20,913 nucleotides of DNA, taken from contig JAQBWG010000008.1 of assembly GCA_027625225.1 (NCBI GenBank), positions 1-20,913 of the forward strand, read 5' to 3'. This document shows, piece after piece, positions 14,444-20,913 of this stretch. Positions within the stretch are counted from its first letter, which is position 1. Each line of letters begins with the position of its first letter. A program made the position numbers and the translations under genes. The notes beneath the pieces are model-generated. The model did no database searches. It was not told the origin of the DNA and saw only the letters and a program-made list of their open reading frames with translations. This stretch comes from Chloroflexota bacterium (GTDB taxonomy: Bacteria; Chloroflexota; Dehalococcoidia; Lucifugimonadales; VGZR01).

Positions 14444-15934
14444 GTGTCAGAAGCAGAACAAAGCCTATTCGATGTGCGTCTCGCCAAGCTGGAACGCCTT
14501 CGTTCCAGAGGCATAGACCCATACCCTCATACCTTCGACCGCACCCATTCGACCGCCGAAGCCGCGGCCCTGCTCGAAACCGCCGAAGCGGCCAATAGCG
14601 CCGACGCAAAAACCGAAACTGTTTCTCTCGCGGGACGTATCACCGCCATGCGTGAGATGGGAAAAGCGTCCTTTATCGACATTCTCGACGGCGAGGGTCG
14701 GTTGCAAGCACTCCTGCGAAAAAATACCCTCGGCGAAGAGTATGAAATACTCAAAGACCTCGACCTCGGCGACTGGATCGGCGTCACCGGGCCGATGTTC
14801 CGCACCAGAACCAACGAAGCAACGATCGAGGTGCAGCAAATACAAGTGCTGTCCAAGGCCCTCCGTCCATTACCTGAGAAATGGCACGGCCTCGCAGACG
14901 TCGAAGTGCGCTTTCGTCAAAAATATCTCGACCTAATATCTAGCGAAGACGCCCGCCGCGTAGCCAAGCTCCGCAGCCGTGCCGTCAGCTCCATCCGCCG
15001 TTTCCTCGACGACCGTGGCTTCATGGAAGTCGAAACCCCCGTGCTCGTCCCCGTCGCTGCCGGAGCCATGGCCCGCCCGTTTATCACTCATCACAACCAG
15101 CTTGACCGTGACCTCTACCTGCGCATCGCCACCGAGCTGTATCTCAAGCGGCTCATCGTCGGCGGTTTAGAGAAGGTCTACGAGATAGGCCGCGTCTTCC
15201 GCAACGAGGGTGTGGACTTCTACCACAACCCCGAATTCACCATGCTTGAAAGCTACGAAGCCTTCGCCGACTACAACGACACCATGGTCATGGTCGAAGA
15301 GATGACAAAGTTTGTCGCCACGCAAGCCCTGGGTAGTACCAAAGTAGACTTCCAGGGCACGGAAATAGACTTCGCACCCGAAGGCGGATGGCCCCGTTTG
15401 AACCTTCGGGACGAAGTGATAAAGCACAGCGGCATAGACTTCTTAGAATACCCCGACATCGATTCCCTGAAGTCCCAAATGGCCGCGGCCGGTATAGATG
15501 TCAGCCAGCAGGCAAGTTGGGGTGGCCTCATGGACAAACTGGTTTCAGATAAAGTCGAGCCGCACCTCTTCCAGCCCGCCTTTCTCGTCGACTACCCCGT
15601 CGAGATGTCGCCGCTCGCCAAGCGCCACCGTGAAGACCCGCGGCTCGTCGAACGTTTCGAGGGCTTCGTTGCCGGCATGGAGATATGCAACTCGTTCAGC
15701 GAACTCAACGACCCCGTTGACCAGCGCAAGCGCTTTGAAGAACAAGAGGCTCTACACAAAGCCTTCAAGGACGAAGACATGGATAGACTGGACGAAGACT
15801 TTCTCGTCGCCATCGAGCACGGAATGCCTCCCACCGGCGGCATGGGCATGGGTATAGACCGGTTGGTTATGCTTCTCTCCGGTCACCGGAGTATTCGGGA
15901 AGTTGTGCTCTTTCCCCAACTCCGGAGTCGATAG
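14444..15934 (+). CDS. lysS: Lysyl-tRNA synthetase, class II
   Basis: This 496-residue enzyme charges tRNA-Lys. The N-terminal OB-fold anticodon-binding domain (about 60-140) has the SLAGRITAMREMGKASFIDI segment. The class II catalytic core follows, with motif 2 FRNEGVDFYHNPEFTMLE at 252-269 and motif 3 GGMGMGIDRLVMLL at 465-478. GMEICNSFSELNDP (411-424) is the family lysine-site signature, with Cys and Ser at two places where Ala is commoner. The start is GTG at 14444, 19 bases after greA, with no clear ribosome site. The coding strand is markedly C-rich. The last 68 bases overlap the convergent membrane-protein gene. Confidence 0.96.
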   Translation: MSEAEQSLFDVRLAKLERLRSRGIDPYPHTFDRTHSTAEAAALLETAEAANSADAKTETVSLAGRITAMREMGKASFIDILDGEGRLQALLRKNTLGEEYEILKDLDLGDWIGVTGPMFRTRTNEATIEVQQIQVLSKALRPLPEKWHGLADVEVRFRQKYLDLISSEDARRVAKLRSRAVSSIRRFLDDRGFMEVETPVLVPVAAGAMARPFITHHNQLDRDLYLRIATELYLKRLIVGGLEKVYEIGRVFRNEGVDFYHNPEFTMLESYEAFADYNDTMVMVEEMTKFVATQALGSTKVDFQGTEIDFAPEGGWPRLNLRDEVIKHSGIDFLEYPDIDSLKSQMAAAGIDVSQQASWGGLMDKLVSDKVEPHLFQPAFLVDYPVEMSPLAKRHREDPRLVERFEGFVAGMEICNSFSELNDPVDQRKRFEEQEALHKAFKDEDMDRLDEDFLVAIEHGMPPTGGMGMGIDRLVMLLSGHRSIREVVLFPQLRSR

Positions 15935-16358
15935 CCTCCGGCATGACATCTGGCGTCTTCTTCTTTCGCCGGAATATTCGGTTCACGATTTTGATAATCG
16001 CGAACACAATGAGGGCAGTAACCACCAGCCCGCCAAAGAAATCTCTGTAATGCTCACCCGTCGGCTCTTCGATTAGGATTCGAAGGTTTTCAAAGAGAGT
16101 TGGGCCGGCCAACCCCAAAAATGAGAACACGAGGAATCCGCGTAGCTGGTTTACGAACGTGTTATATACCCAGCTCTTTCCGCGCCTCCAACGAAATAGT
16201 CCAAGTAGAGCGGAGATGATGAGTAATCCAATCAGAACTCGATAAATTCCGTGTTCTTCCCTCAGCCACCAAAAGAAAATGGTGTAGGGAAGCCCCCGTA
16301 GCAGAACTTTCCGCAGCTTCAGCGGCAATCTTCGCCATAGCCTGAGAATCGTTCCCAC
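15867..16358 (-). CDS. Small integral membrane protein of unknown function
   Basis: I do not recognise this 163-residue protein. It has a basic N-terminus, a possible amphipathic or membrane stretch at about 22-33 (LPYTIFFWW), and three clear hydrophobic helices at about 40-55, 73-90 and 107-128. Very basic residues (RIFRRKKK) follow the last one, and a polar tail follows that. By the positive-inside rule, the tail is cytoplasmic. The start is a GTG at 16358 that shares one base with the menG stop (TAGTG), with a GGAGAAAGG stretch just upstream in menG, so translation is very likely coupled. The last 22 residues are encoded antisense to lysS. The position suggests a membrane function linked to menaquinone or lipid metabolism, but that is guesswork. 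Confidence 0.75.
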   Translation of the reverse strand: MGTILRLWRRLPLKLRKVLLRGLPYTIFFWWLREEHGIYRVLIGLLIISALLGLFRWRRGKSWVYNTFVNQLRGFLVFSFLGLAGPTLFENLRILIEEPTGEHYRDFFGGLVVTALIVFAIIKIVNRIFRRKKKTPDVMPEAIDSGVGERAQLPEYSGDRREA

Positions 16359-17077
16359 TACACCTTTTCTCCAATCAGGATGACAACGCTCCCGAACGCG
16401 AAGCTGCGTCGCCCCACTAGTCGAAAGCCTGCCAGCGCCATGTGGTCCGCCAGCTCATCCCCCGTCACGAACGCCAGCACCGATTCGGGTAAGTACGTAT
16501 AAGCTTCACGGTCACGCGCCAAGATCAAGCCGACCCAGGGAGTCACCCACCGGAACGCTTTGCGGAATAGCGTGGCGATAGGCCCGGTGTTCCGCCCGTA
16601 CACGATTTCCAGCACAGCCAGTCGCCCGCCCGGTTTCAGCACCCGCTTCATTTCCTGAAGTGCCCCCGGAAGATCGGGGAAATTACGGACGCCGAAACCT
16701 ACCGTGGCGCACGCGAACATCGCGTCCGGAAACGGCAGCGACTGCGCGTCCCCCACCATGAATTGAATCTTCGGCGCCGTACCGTTCTTGGCGACCTTTT
16801 TACTCGCCAGACGCAGCATCGGCGGCGTCAGGTCTAGCCCGACCACCTCCGCCACATCCTTGTTTCGCGCTGCCTCCACCGCGAAATCCCCCGTACCCGT
16901 AGCCACATCGAGCACCGGTCCCCGCCGTTCCTTCATCACCAGCCGGACAGCCTCGCGACGCCACGCGTGGTGTCTTCCTCCGGACATCACTCCGTTGAGT
17001 AAATCGTAACGTCGGGAGATACGTCCGAATATTCCGGCAACGTACTGCCGCCGCTCTTGTCCTCGTAACTGTGCCAT
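16358..17077 (-). CDS. ubiE: Demethylmenaquinone/ubiquinone methyltransferase (UbiE/MenG)
   Basis: This 239-residue SAM-dependent enzyme C-methylates the quinone ring; in an organism of this kind it most likely makes menaquinone (MenG). The UbiE signature YDLLNGVMSGGRHHAWR is at 24-40, the SAM loop DVATGTGDFA at 57-66, and VGFGVRNFPDLPGAL at 126-140. REAYTYLPESV (190-200) is the typical C-terminal signature. The length is normal. It lies 18 bases downstream of nnr and overlaps the start of the membrane-protein gene by one base, within a four-gene minus-strand run. Confidence 0.94.
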   Translation of the reverse strand: MAQLRGQERRQYVAGIFGRISRRYDLLNGVMSGGRHHAWRREAVRLVMKERRGPVLDVATGTGDFAVEAARNKDVAEVVGLDLTPPMLRLASKKVAKNGTAPKIQFMVGDAQSLPFPDAMFACATVGFGVRNFPDLPGALQEMKRVLKPGGRLAVLEIVYGRNTGPIATLFRKAFRWVTPWVGLILARDREAYTYLPESVLAFVTGDELADHMALAGFRLVGRRSFAFGSVVILIGEKV

Positions 17078-17095
17078 GTCTACGTGCTGATAATC

Positions 17096-18667
17096 CTATC
17101 CGTTTCGAAGAGCCTTGATAGTCTTCGGCAGAGCCGGGAGCAAATCGCTGGCAATCATGCCCGTATCCCCCAATTCTTCCCGTACATATTCCCCCGCCAG
17201 TCCGTGTAAAAACACGCCCAGCGCGGCTGCGTTCTCGAGAGATATCCCTTGTGACAGCAATCCGGCGATGATCCCCGCCAGAACGTCCCCCGTGCCCGCC
17301 GAAGCCAGTCCCGGGTTCGCGAACGGACTCATAAGTGCAACGCCGTCCGGCCGCGCGATTACCGTATACGCACCTTTTAGCACAACTACCTTGTTCCATG
17401 CCCTTGCCGACCGCGTGGATACCGTGATTCTTTCGTGGGACTCGATGCGGTCTTTGCGCCCGAGAAGCCTCGCCATCTCGCCTGCATGTGGGGTAAGAAT
17501 GGCTTTCTGTGTGAAACGCTTCGGCCAATCGCGCACAGCGGATAGGATGTTAAGGCCGTCTGCGTCTACGACAGTTGGCTTGTCCATCGTCTTCGACTCG
17601 AAAAGGATACGTTGGATAGCCAACCGCGTCGGAGTTTCAAGCCCGACTCCGCAGCCCACGAGTAGGGCACTATACTGGGGCAGCTCGTCCAGAACGAGCG
17701 ACGCTGCCTCGGCCTCCATAGTTCCCGGCGAAGATTCCGGGAGCGGTATATACGTCGGCTCCACGATATTGGAAGCAACCGCGTTTTGGATACCCTCCGG
17801 CAATGCCAGTGTCACCAACCCGGCTCCTGCGCGGCTGGCTGCCCGCGACGCGAGATACGCCGCCCCGACGTACCGTCGTGACCCCGCCACGATGAGCGCT
17901 CGGCCGAATGTACCCTTATGCGCCGACGAAGGCCGTTGTGGCAGCAGCCCCTTGGCCCATTCCTGCGTCATGAGTTCCAACTGCACGTCTTCGTCGAGAC
18001 CATCAGGGATACCGATATCCACCGTTTCCAGCAAGCCGCACATCTCTGCGCCCGGCGACGTGAACTCCCCTACCTTCGGATACCCCAGCGCCGCCGTCAC
18101 GTCTGCCGTGACAGCCGCTTCATCCACGACGCCCGTGTCCGCATTGACTCCGCTTGGAATGTCCACCGCCAGTACCAGCATCTCCGGCCGGTTGGCCTTC
18201 TCCCGCCGGACCTCGTCCAGCACCGCCTTCATCGTCCCCTCGATAGGACGGTTGCTTCCCGTACCAAGCAGTGCATCGATTACCATTTGTGCATCGTTTA
18301 AGACTGCCCGTAACTGCGACAATTCGGCATCGTTAACAGATTCAACAATCGGAATAGGTAATCCGCGCACCTCGTCCAGCCTGGAGTCGCTGTCTTGTTT
18401 GGGCCGAATCAGATACACGGTAGGCTGAGCGAACCACTGGAACAGATGCCGTGCTGCCACCAATCCGTCGCCGCCGTTGTTCCCTGGCCCGACCAGCACA
18501 AGGACAGACTGCCCGGTGAACTTCCGGCCTATCGCCTGCTCGATGTGTTCACGGACGACCGTCGCCACCGCCAGCCCTGCGTTCTCCATCAGCGCGTCCG
18601 TGGACACACCCGCCGCTTCCGAGCGGGCTTCTATGGTTTTCATCTGTTCAGACGTGACAATCTTCAT
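17096..18667 (-). CDS. nnr: Bifunctional NAD(P)H-hydrate repair enzyme (epimerase + ADP/ATP-dependent dehydratase)
   Basis: This 523-residue protein repairs hydrated NADH and NADPH. The N-terminal epimerase domain (about 1-215) has GPGNNGGDG at 60-68 and DIPSGVNADTG at 169-179. The C-terminal dehydratase of the ribokinase-like fold (about 240-520) has HKGTFG (250-255), LTPHAGEM (391-398) and NPGLASAGTGD (451-461), with the catalytic GTGD at the end. The two-domain fusion and length are the usual bacterial form. The ATG at 18667 is 2 bases after the acpS stop, so the two are almost certainly co-transcribed. In the opposite strand there is a long open frame that I regard as a shadow. Confidence 0.95.
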   Translation of the reverse strand: MKIVTSEQMKTIEARSEAAGVSTDALMENAGLAVATVVREHIEQAIGRKFTGQSVLVLVGPGNNGGDGLVAARHLFQWFAQPTVYLIRPKQDSDSRLDEVRGLPIPIVESVNDAELSQLRAVLNDAQMVIDALLGTGSNRPIEGTMKAVLDEVRREKANRPEMLVLAVDIPSGVNADTGVVDEAAVTADVTAALGYPKVGEFTSPGAEMCGLLETVDIGIPDGLDEDVQLELMTQEWAKGLLPQRPSSAHKGTFGRALIVAGSRRYVGAAYLASRAASRAGAGLVTLALPEGIQNAVASNIVEPTYIPLPESSPGTMEAEAASLVLDELPQYSALLVGCGVGLETPTRLAIQRILFESKTMDKPTVVDADGLNILSAVRDWPKRFTQKAILTPHAGEMARLLGRKDRIESHERITVSTRSARAWNKVVVLKGAYTVIARPDGVALMSPFANPGLASAGTGDVLAGIIAGLLSQGISLENAAALGVFLHGLAGEYVREELGDTGMIASDLLPALPKTIKALRNG

Positions 18668-18669
18668 AG

Positions 18670-19047
18670 CTAGTGGTTCGGCTTCTCGCTCTCCGCTACT
18701 ACAAACGCTACCGCGAAATCGCGTGAGTGCGAAAGAGAAACAGATATTTCCGTGATACCTAACTGTTCCGCTTTTATCTTCGCCTTGTTATGAAGCCTGA
18801 CGAACGGCGCTCTCCCCATAAACCGCACCACCTCGATGTCCTTCCACGGGACCCCCCGTATGCCCGTGCCCAGCGCCTTCATCACTGCCTCCTTCGCCGC
18901 GAACCGCGACGCAAGCTGCGGCGCGCGGCCCCTGCAGTACGCCTGCTCCCCCGGCGTATAGATACGCTGAAAAAAGCGGTCGCCGTAGCGCTCCGCCACG
19001 CCTCTCACACGCTCGATTTCGATGATGTCCACGCCTGTCACCAGCAT
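18670..19047 (-). CDS. acpS: Holo-[acyl-carrier-protein] synthase
   Basis: This 125-residue enzyme moves phosphopantetheine from CoA to the acyl carrier protein. The family motifs are VTGVDIIEIERV at 3-14 (Asp7 binds magnesium), SRFAAKEAVMKALGTG in the middle, and SLSHSRDFAVAFVVA near the end. I chose the ATG at 19047, because the family begins just before GVDI; a start at 19062 would add five residues (MYNRT). No ribosome site is visible before either. TACAAT lies on the minus strand 6 bases before the 19047 ATG, which could mean a leaderless start, but no -35 is seen. It is the first gene of the minus-strand run with nnr and menG, and is divergent from folD. Confidence 0.93.
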   Translation of the reverse strand: MLVTGVDIIEIERVRGVAERYGDRFFQRIYTPGEQAYCRGRAPQLASRFAAKEAVMKALGTGIRGVPWKDIEVVRFMGRAPFVRLHNKAKIKAEQLGITEISVSLSHSRDFAVAFVVAESEKPNH

Positions 19048-19098
19048 GGTTCTATTGTACATTCGCCGCTATATTCGGCATTGCGGGAATAAGACCCG

Positions 19099-19104
19099 TA
19101 TAAT
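19099..19104 (+). promoter_or_regulatory. Candidate -10 box of folD
   Basis: TATAAT lies about 42 bases before the folD ATG in the 99-base gap between the divergent acpS and folD. No convincing -35 is seen at the right distance, so this is weak. Confidence 0.35.
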
Positions 19105-19146
19105 CAGAATTGACCGCAACTGGCACGAACGACACCGGAGCGAACA

Positions 19147-20049
19147 ATGACAGCTACACTCATAGATGGAAAAGAAATCGCTGCCCAGGTGCGCACCGAA
19201 GTCGCCGAAGACGTTGCAAAGCTTAAACAGCAGCACAACGTCACCCCCGGCCTCGCCGTCGTCCTCGTCGGCGACGACTCCGCCTCTGCCCTCTACGTCG
19301 CCTCTAAACAAAAAGCCGCCCGCGAGGCTGGCATGCACGCCGAAGACCACATCATGCCCGCTTCCACCACTATGGTTGAACTCAAAGCCGTCATCACCAA
19401 GCTCAACGACGACGTAAATATCCACGGCATCCTCGTTCAGCTTCCCTTACCTGACCATCTCGACGAGCACGAAGTCATGGAATTCCTTAATCCCATGAAA
19501 GACGTGGACGGCCTCCACCCCGTCAGCATGGGGCTGCTCCTCGCCGGTCGCCCTCGCTTCGTCCCAGCCACCCCCGCTGGCATACAGCAGATGCTCCTTC
19601 GTACCGGACATAGTCCCGAAGGGAGGCACGTCGTCGTGTGCGGCCGCAGCGACATCGTCGGCAAGCCCGTCGCCGCCCTTCTCGTGCAGCGCAACAGCGA
19701 CGCCAACGCCACCGTCACTGTCTGTCACACCCGCACCAAAAACCTCGCCGACATCACCCGTCAGGCCGACATCCTCATCGCCGCCATCGGCAAGGCCAAC
19801 GCCATCACCGCCGACATGGTCAAGGACGGCGCCGTCGTCATAGACGTCGGCACCAACCACATCCCCGACGCTTCCAAGAAGTCCGGCCGTCGTCTCGTGG
19901 GCGATGTGGATTTCGACACCGTCTCCCAAAAAGCCGCCGCCATCACTCCCGTCCCCGGCGGTGTCGGCCCCATGACCATCGCCATGCTCCTCGCCAACAC
20001 CCTCAAGGCCGCCCAGCTAGCTGCGTCGGGTCAATTCGGTTCATCCTGA
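19147..20049 (+). CDS. folD: Bifunctional methylenetetrahydrofolate dehydrogenase / methenyltetrahydrofolate cyclohydrolase
   Basis: This 300-residue enzyme interconverts 5,10-methylene-, methenyl- and 10-formyl-tetrahydrofolate with NADP. YVASKQKA holds the catalytic Lys54, QLPLP is at 98-102, KDVDGLHP at 118-125, CGRSDIVGKP at 165-174 and TPVPGGVGPMT near the end. The length is typical. GGAG lies about 8 bases before the ATG. The final residues and the TGA at 20047 lie in a REP-like palindrome that also contains the queA start, so the tail FGSS is probably partly derived from that element. The coding strand is very C-rich. Confidence 0.96.
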   Translation: MTATLIDGKEIAAQVRTEVAEDVAKLKQQHNVTPGLAVVLVGDDSASALYVASKQKAAREAGMHAEDHIMPASTTMVELKAVITKLNDDVNIHGILVQLPLPDHLDEHEVMEFLNPMKDVDGLHPVSMGLLLAGRPRFVPATPAGIQQMLLRTGHSPEGRHVVVCGRSDIVGKPVAALLVQRNSDANATVTVCHTRTKNLADITRQADILIAAIGKANAITADMVKDGAVVIDVGTNHIPDASKKSGRRLVGDVDFDTVSQKAAAITPVPGGVGPMTIAMLLANTLKAAQLAASGQFGSS

Positions 20050-20070
20050 GCTTGTCGAAGGACGGATGAA
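20040..20070. repeat. REP-like palindrome spanning the folD stop and queA start
   Basis: The 7-base arms TTCATCC (20040-20046) and GGATGAA (20064-20070) flank a core with GAGCTTGTCGAAGG. This sequence class (GAGCTTGTCGAAGG, or its complement) is, as I recall, a very widespread intergenic repeat in many bacterial genomes. The folD TGA is at 20047-20049 and the queA ATG at 20066-20068, both inside it. Confidence 0.7.
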
Positions 20071-20913
20071 GACCAGCGACTTCGACTACCACCTGCCGCA
20101 GGAACTCATCGCCCAGACCCCCGTCGAGCCGCGCGACAGCTCTCGCCTGCTCGTCCTCTCCCGTAGCGACGGCGCCATCCAGCACAGCCGCTTCCACGAC
20201 CTGCCCCGCTTTTTGCGCAAAGGCGACCTGCTCGTGTTCAACGACAGCCGCGTCTTCCCCGCGCGTCTGCACGGCAAGCGGCTCGGTACCGACACACTGG
20301 TCGAAATCTTCCTCCTGACTCGCCTCGAATCTGACACCTGGCGCGCCCTCGTAAAGCCCGGCAAGCGTCTGCGCACGGGCGCTCGATTCCTCATCGGCGA
20401 CATCGAAGGCGAAGTGCTCAGCGTCGAGCCCGACGGCTCCCGCACCGTCCGCCTCCCGCTGGACGACGCCCAACTGCATGCGCTCGGCGAAGTCCCCCTG
20501 CCGCCCTACATCCGCCAGCCGCTCGCCGACCCCGAGCGCTTCCAGACCGTCTACTCCCGCGTCGAGGGCAGCGTCGCCGCACCCACCGCAGGTCTGCACT
20601 TCACGCCCCGTTTGTTGGACGAGTTGCGTGGCATGGGCGTCGGACTGGGTTTCGTCACTCTCCACGTCGGCTGGGGCACCTTCAAACCCATCGAAGTCGA
20701 GAACGTCGCCGACCATGCTATGCACGCCGAAGCCTACTCCTTGAGCGAGGACACCGCCGACGCCATCAACCGCGCCAAACGCGAAGGCCGCCGCGTCATC
20801 GTCGTCGGCACCACCGCCGTCCGCCTGCTCGAATCCCGCGCCGCCATGACCCCCGACGGCACCCTCACCCCCGGATCCGGCTGGACCGACATCTTCATCA
20901 CCCCCGGCCACCG
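20066..20913 (+). CDS. queA: S-adenosylmethionine:tRNA ribosyltransferase-isomerase (QueA), 5' part
   Basis: The window ends inside this gene after 282 full codons; the normal length is about 340-350. QueA moves the ribose of SAM to 7-aminomethyl-7-deazaguanine in tRNA, giving epoxyqueuosine. Signatures seen: SDFDYHLPQELIAQTP at 4-19, FNDSRVFPARLHGKR, PTAGLHFTP and LHVGWGTFKP, then IVVGTTAVRLLES. The ATG at 20066 follows the folD stop by 16 bases, with GAAGGA at 20057-20062 as a possible ribosome site. The coding strand is strongly C-rich. The large open frame on the opposite strand is its shadow. Confidence 0.95.
   Translation, partial: MKTSDFDYHLPQELIAQTPVEPRDSSRLLVLSRSDGAIQHSRFHDLPRFLRKGDLLVFNDSRVFPARLHGKRLGTDTLVEIFLLTRLESDTWRALVKPGKRLRTGARFLIGDIEGEVLSVEPDGSRTVRLPLDDAQLHALGEVPLPPYIRQPLADPERFQTVYSRVEGSVAAPTAGLHFTPRLLDELRGMGVGLGFVTLHVGWGTFKPIEVENVADHAMHAEAYSLSEDTADAINRAKREGRRVIVVGTTAVRLLESRAAMTPDGTLTPGSGWTDIFITPGH

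Noticed and set aside
15877..15891. Hairpin CTCCGG-TCA-CCGGAG as a lysS terminator
   Set aside because: It lies within coding sequence for the conserved LysRS end and has no T-run after it.
16800..17528. 242-residue minus-strand frame overlapping menG and nnr in another frame
   Set aside because: It spans the junction of two well-supported genes and its Arg/Gly-rich product has no recognisable domain.
17115..18428. 437-residue open frame on the plus strand opposite nnr
   Set aside because: The product is Ser/Pro/Ala-rich without any family signal, and nnr on the other strand has all motifs in order.
20003..20911. 302-residue open frame on the minus strand opposite folD and queA
   Set aside because: Its product is low-complexity Gly/Ala/Val/Asp-rich, as expected from the reverse of a C-rich coding region. 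The plus strand holds clear queA signatures.

Overview
The window looks like a chromosomal segment of a free-living bacterium. My best guess is a member of the Chloroflexota (Dehalococcoidia or SAR202-like). That guess rests on the rpsF-ssb-rpsR block followed by a membrane-anchored parvulin, a GreA with an unusual GGT-DDNAEY tip, tandem molybdenum-hydroxylase large subunits, a cyclase-family hydrolase, and a SepIVA-like coiled-coil gene next to coaD and rsmD. No rRNA or phylogenetic marker was tested, so the placement is inference. I see no prophage, IS element, CRISPR array, tRNA or rRNA.

Layout. Positions 1-3071 hold an accessory catabolic block: the 3' end of one xanthine dehydrogenase-type molybdopterin subunit, a small MoaD/CysO-like sulfur carrier, and a complete second molybdopterin subunit, closed by a strong hairpin terminator. 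Positions 3182-8860 hold single genes with their own signals: a DapA/NAL-family aldolase or lyase, a class I methyltransferase, a ManC-type GDP-mannose enzyme (minus strand), L-threonine 3-dehydrogenase, and a cyclase-family metal hydrolase (minus strand) with a shrunken remnant of a second copy just upstream. Positions 9004-11946 hold a strong promoter, rpsF-ssb-rpsR, a terminator, a membrane-anchored PPIase and an ArsC/Spx-family protein, ending in a bidirectional terminator. Positions 11971-13607 (minus strand) hold the compact operon rsmD-coaD-SepIVA-like gene. Positions 13843-15934 hold greA-lysS behind a good promoter. Positions 15867-19047 (minus strand) form a tightly packed run acpS-nnr-menG/ubiE-small membrane protein, whose last gene runs antisense into the end of lysS. 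Positions 19147-20913 hold folD and a 5' part of queA, joined by a REP-like palindrome.

How the genes work together. The right half is housekeeping: ribosome and single-strand DNA binding, translation, CoA and ACP maturation, menaquinone, folate and queuosine synthesis, and NAD(P)HX repair. The left half is catabolic or accessory. The sulfur-carrier gene between two molybdenum enzymes suggests a link to cofactor sulfuration or an amino-acid sulfur route, but this is not proven by the sequence.

The most interesting points are the non-terminal GGG in the sulfur carrier, the in-frame internally deleted cyclase remnant, the palindrome that supplies both the folD stop and the queA start, and the displaced acidic residues of GreA. 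I found no clearly new multi-gene system.
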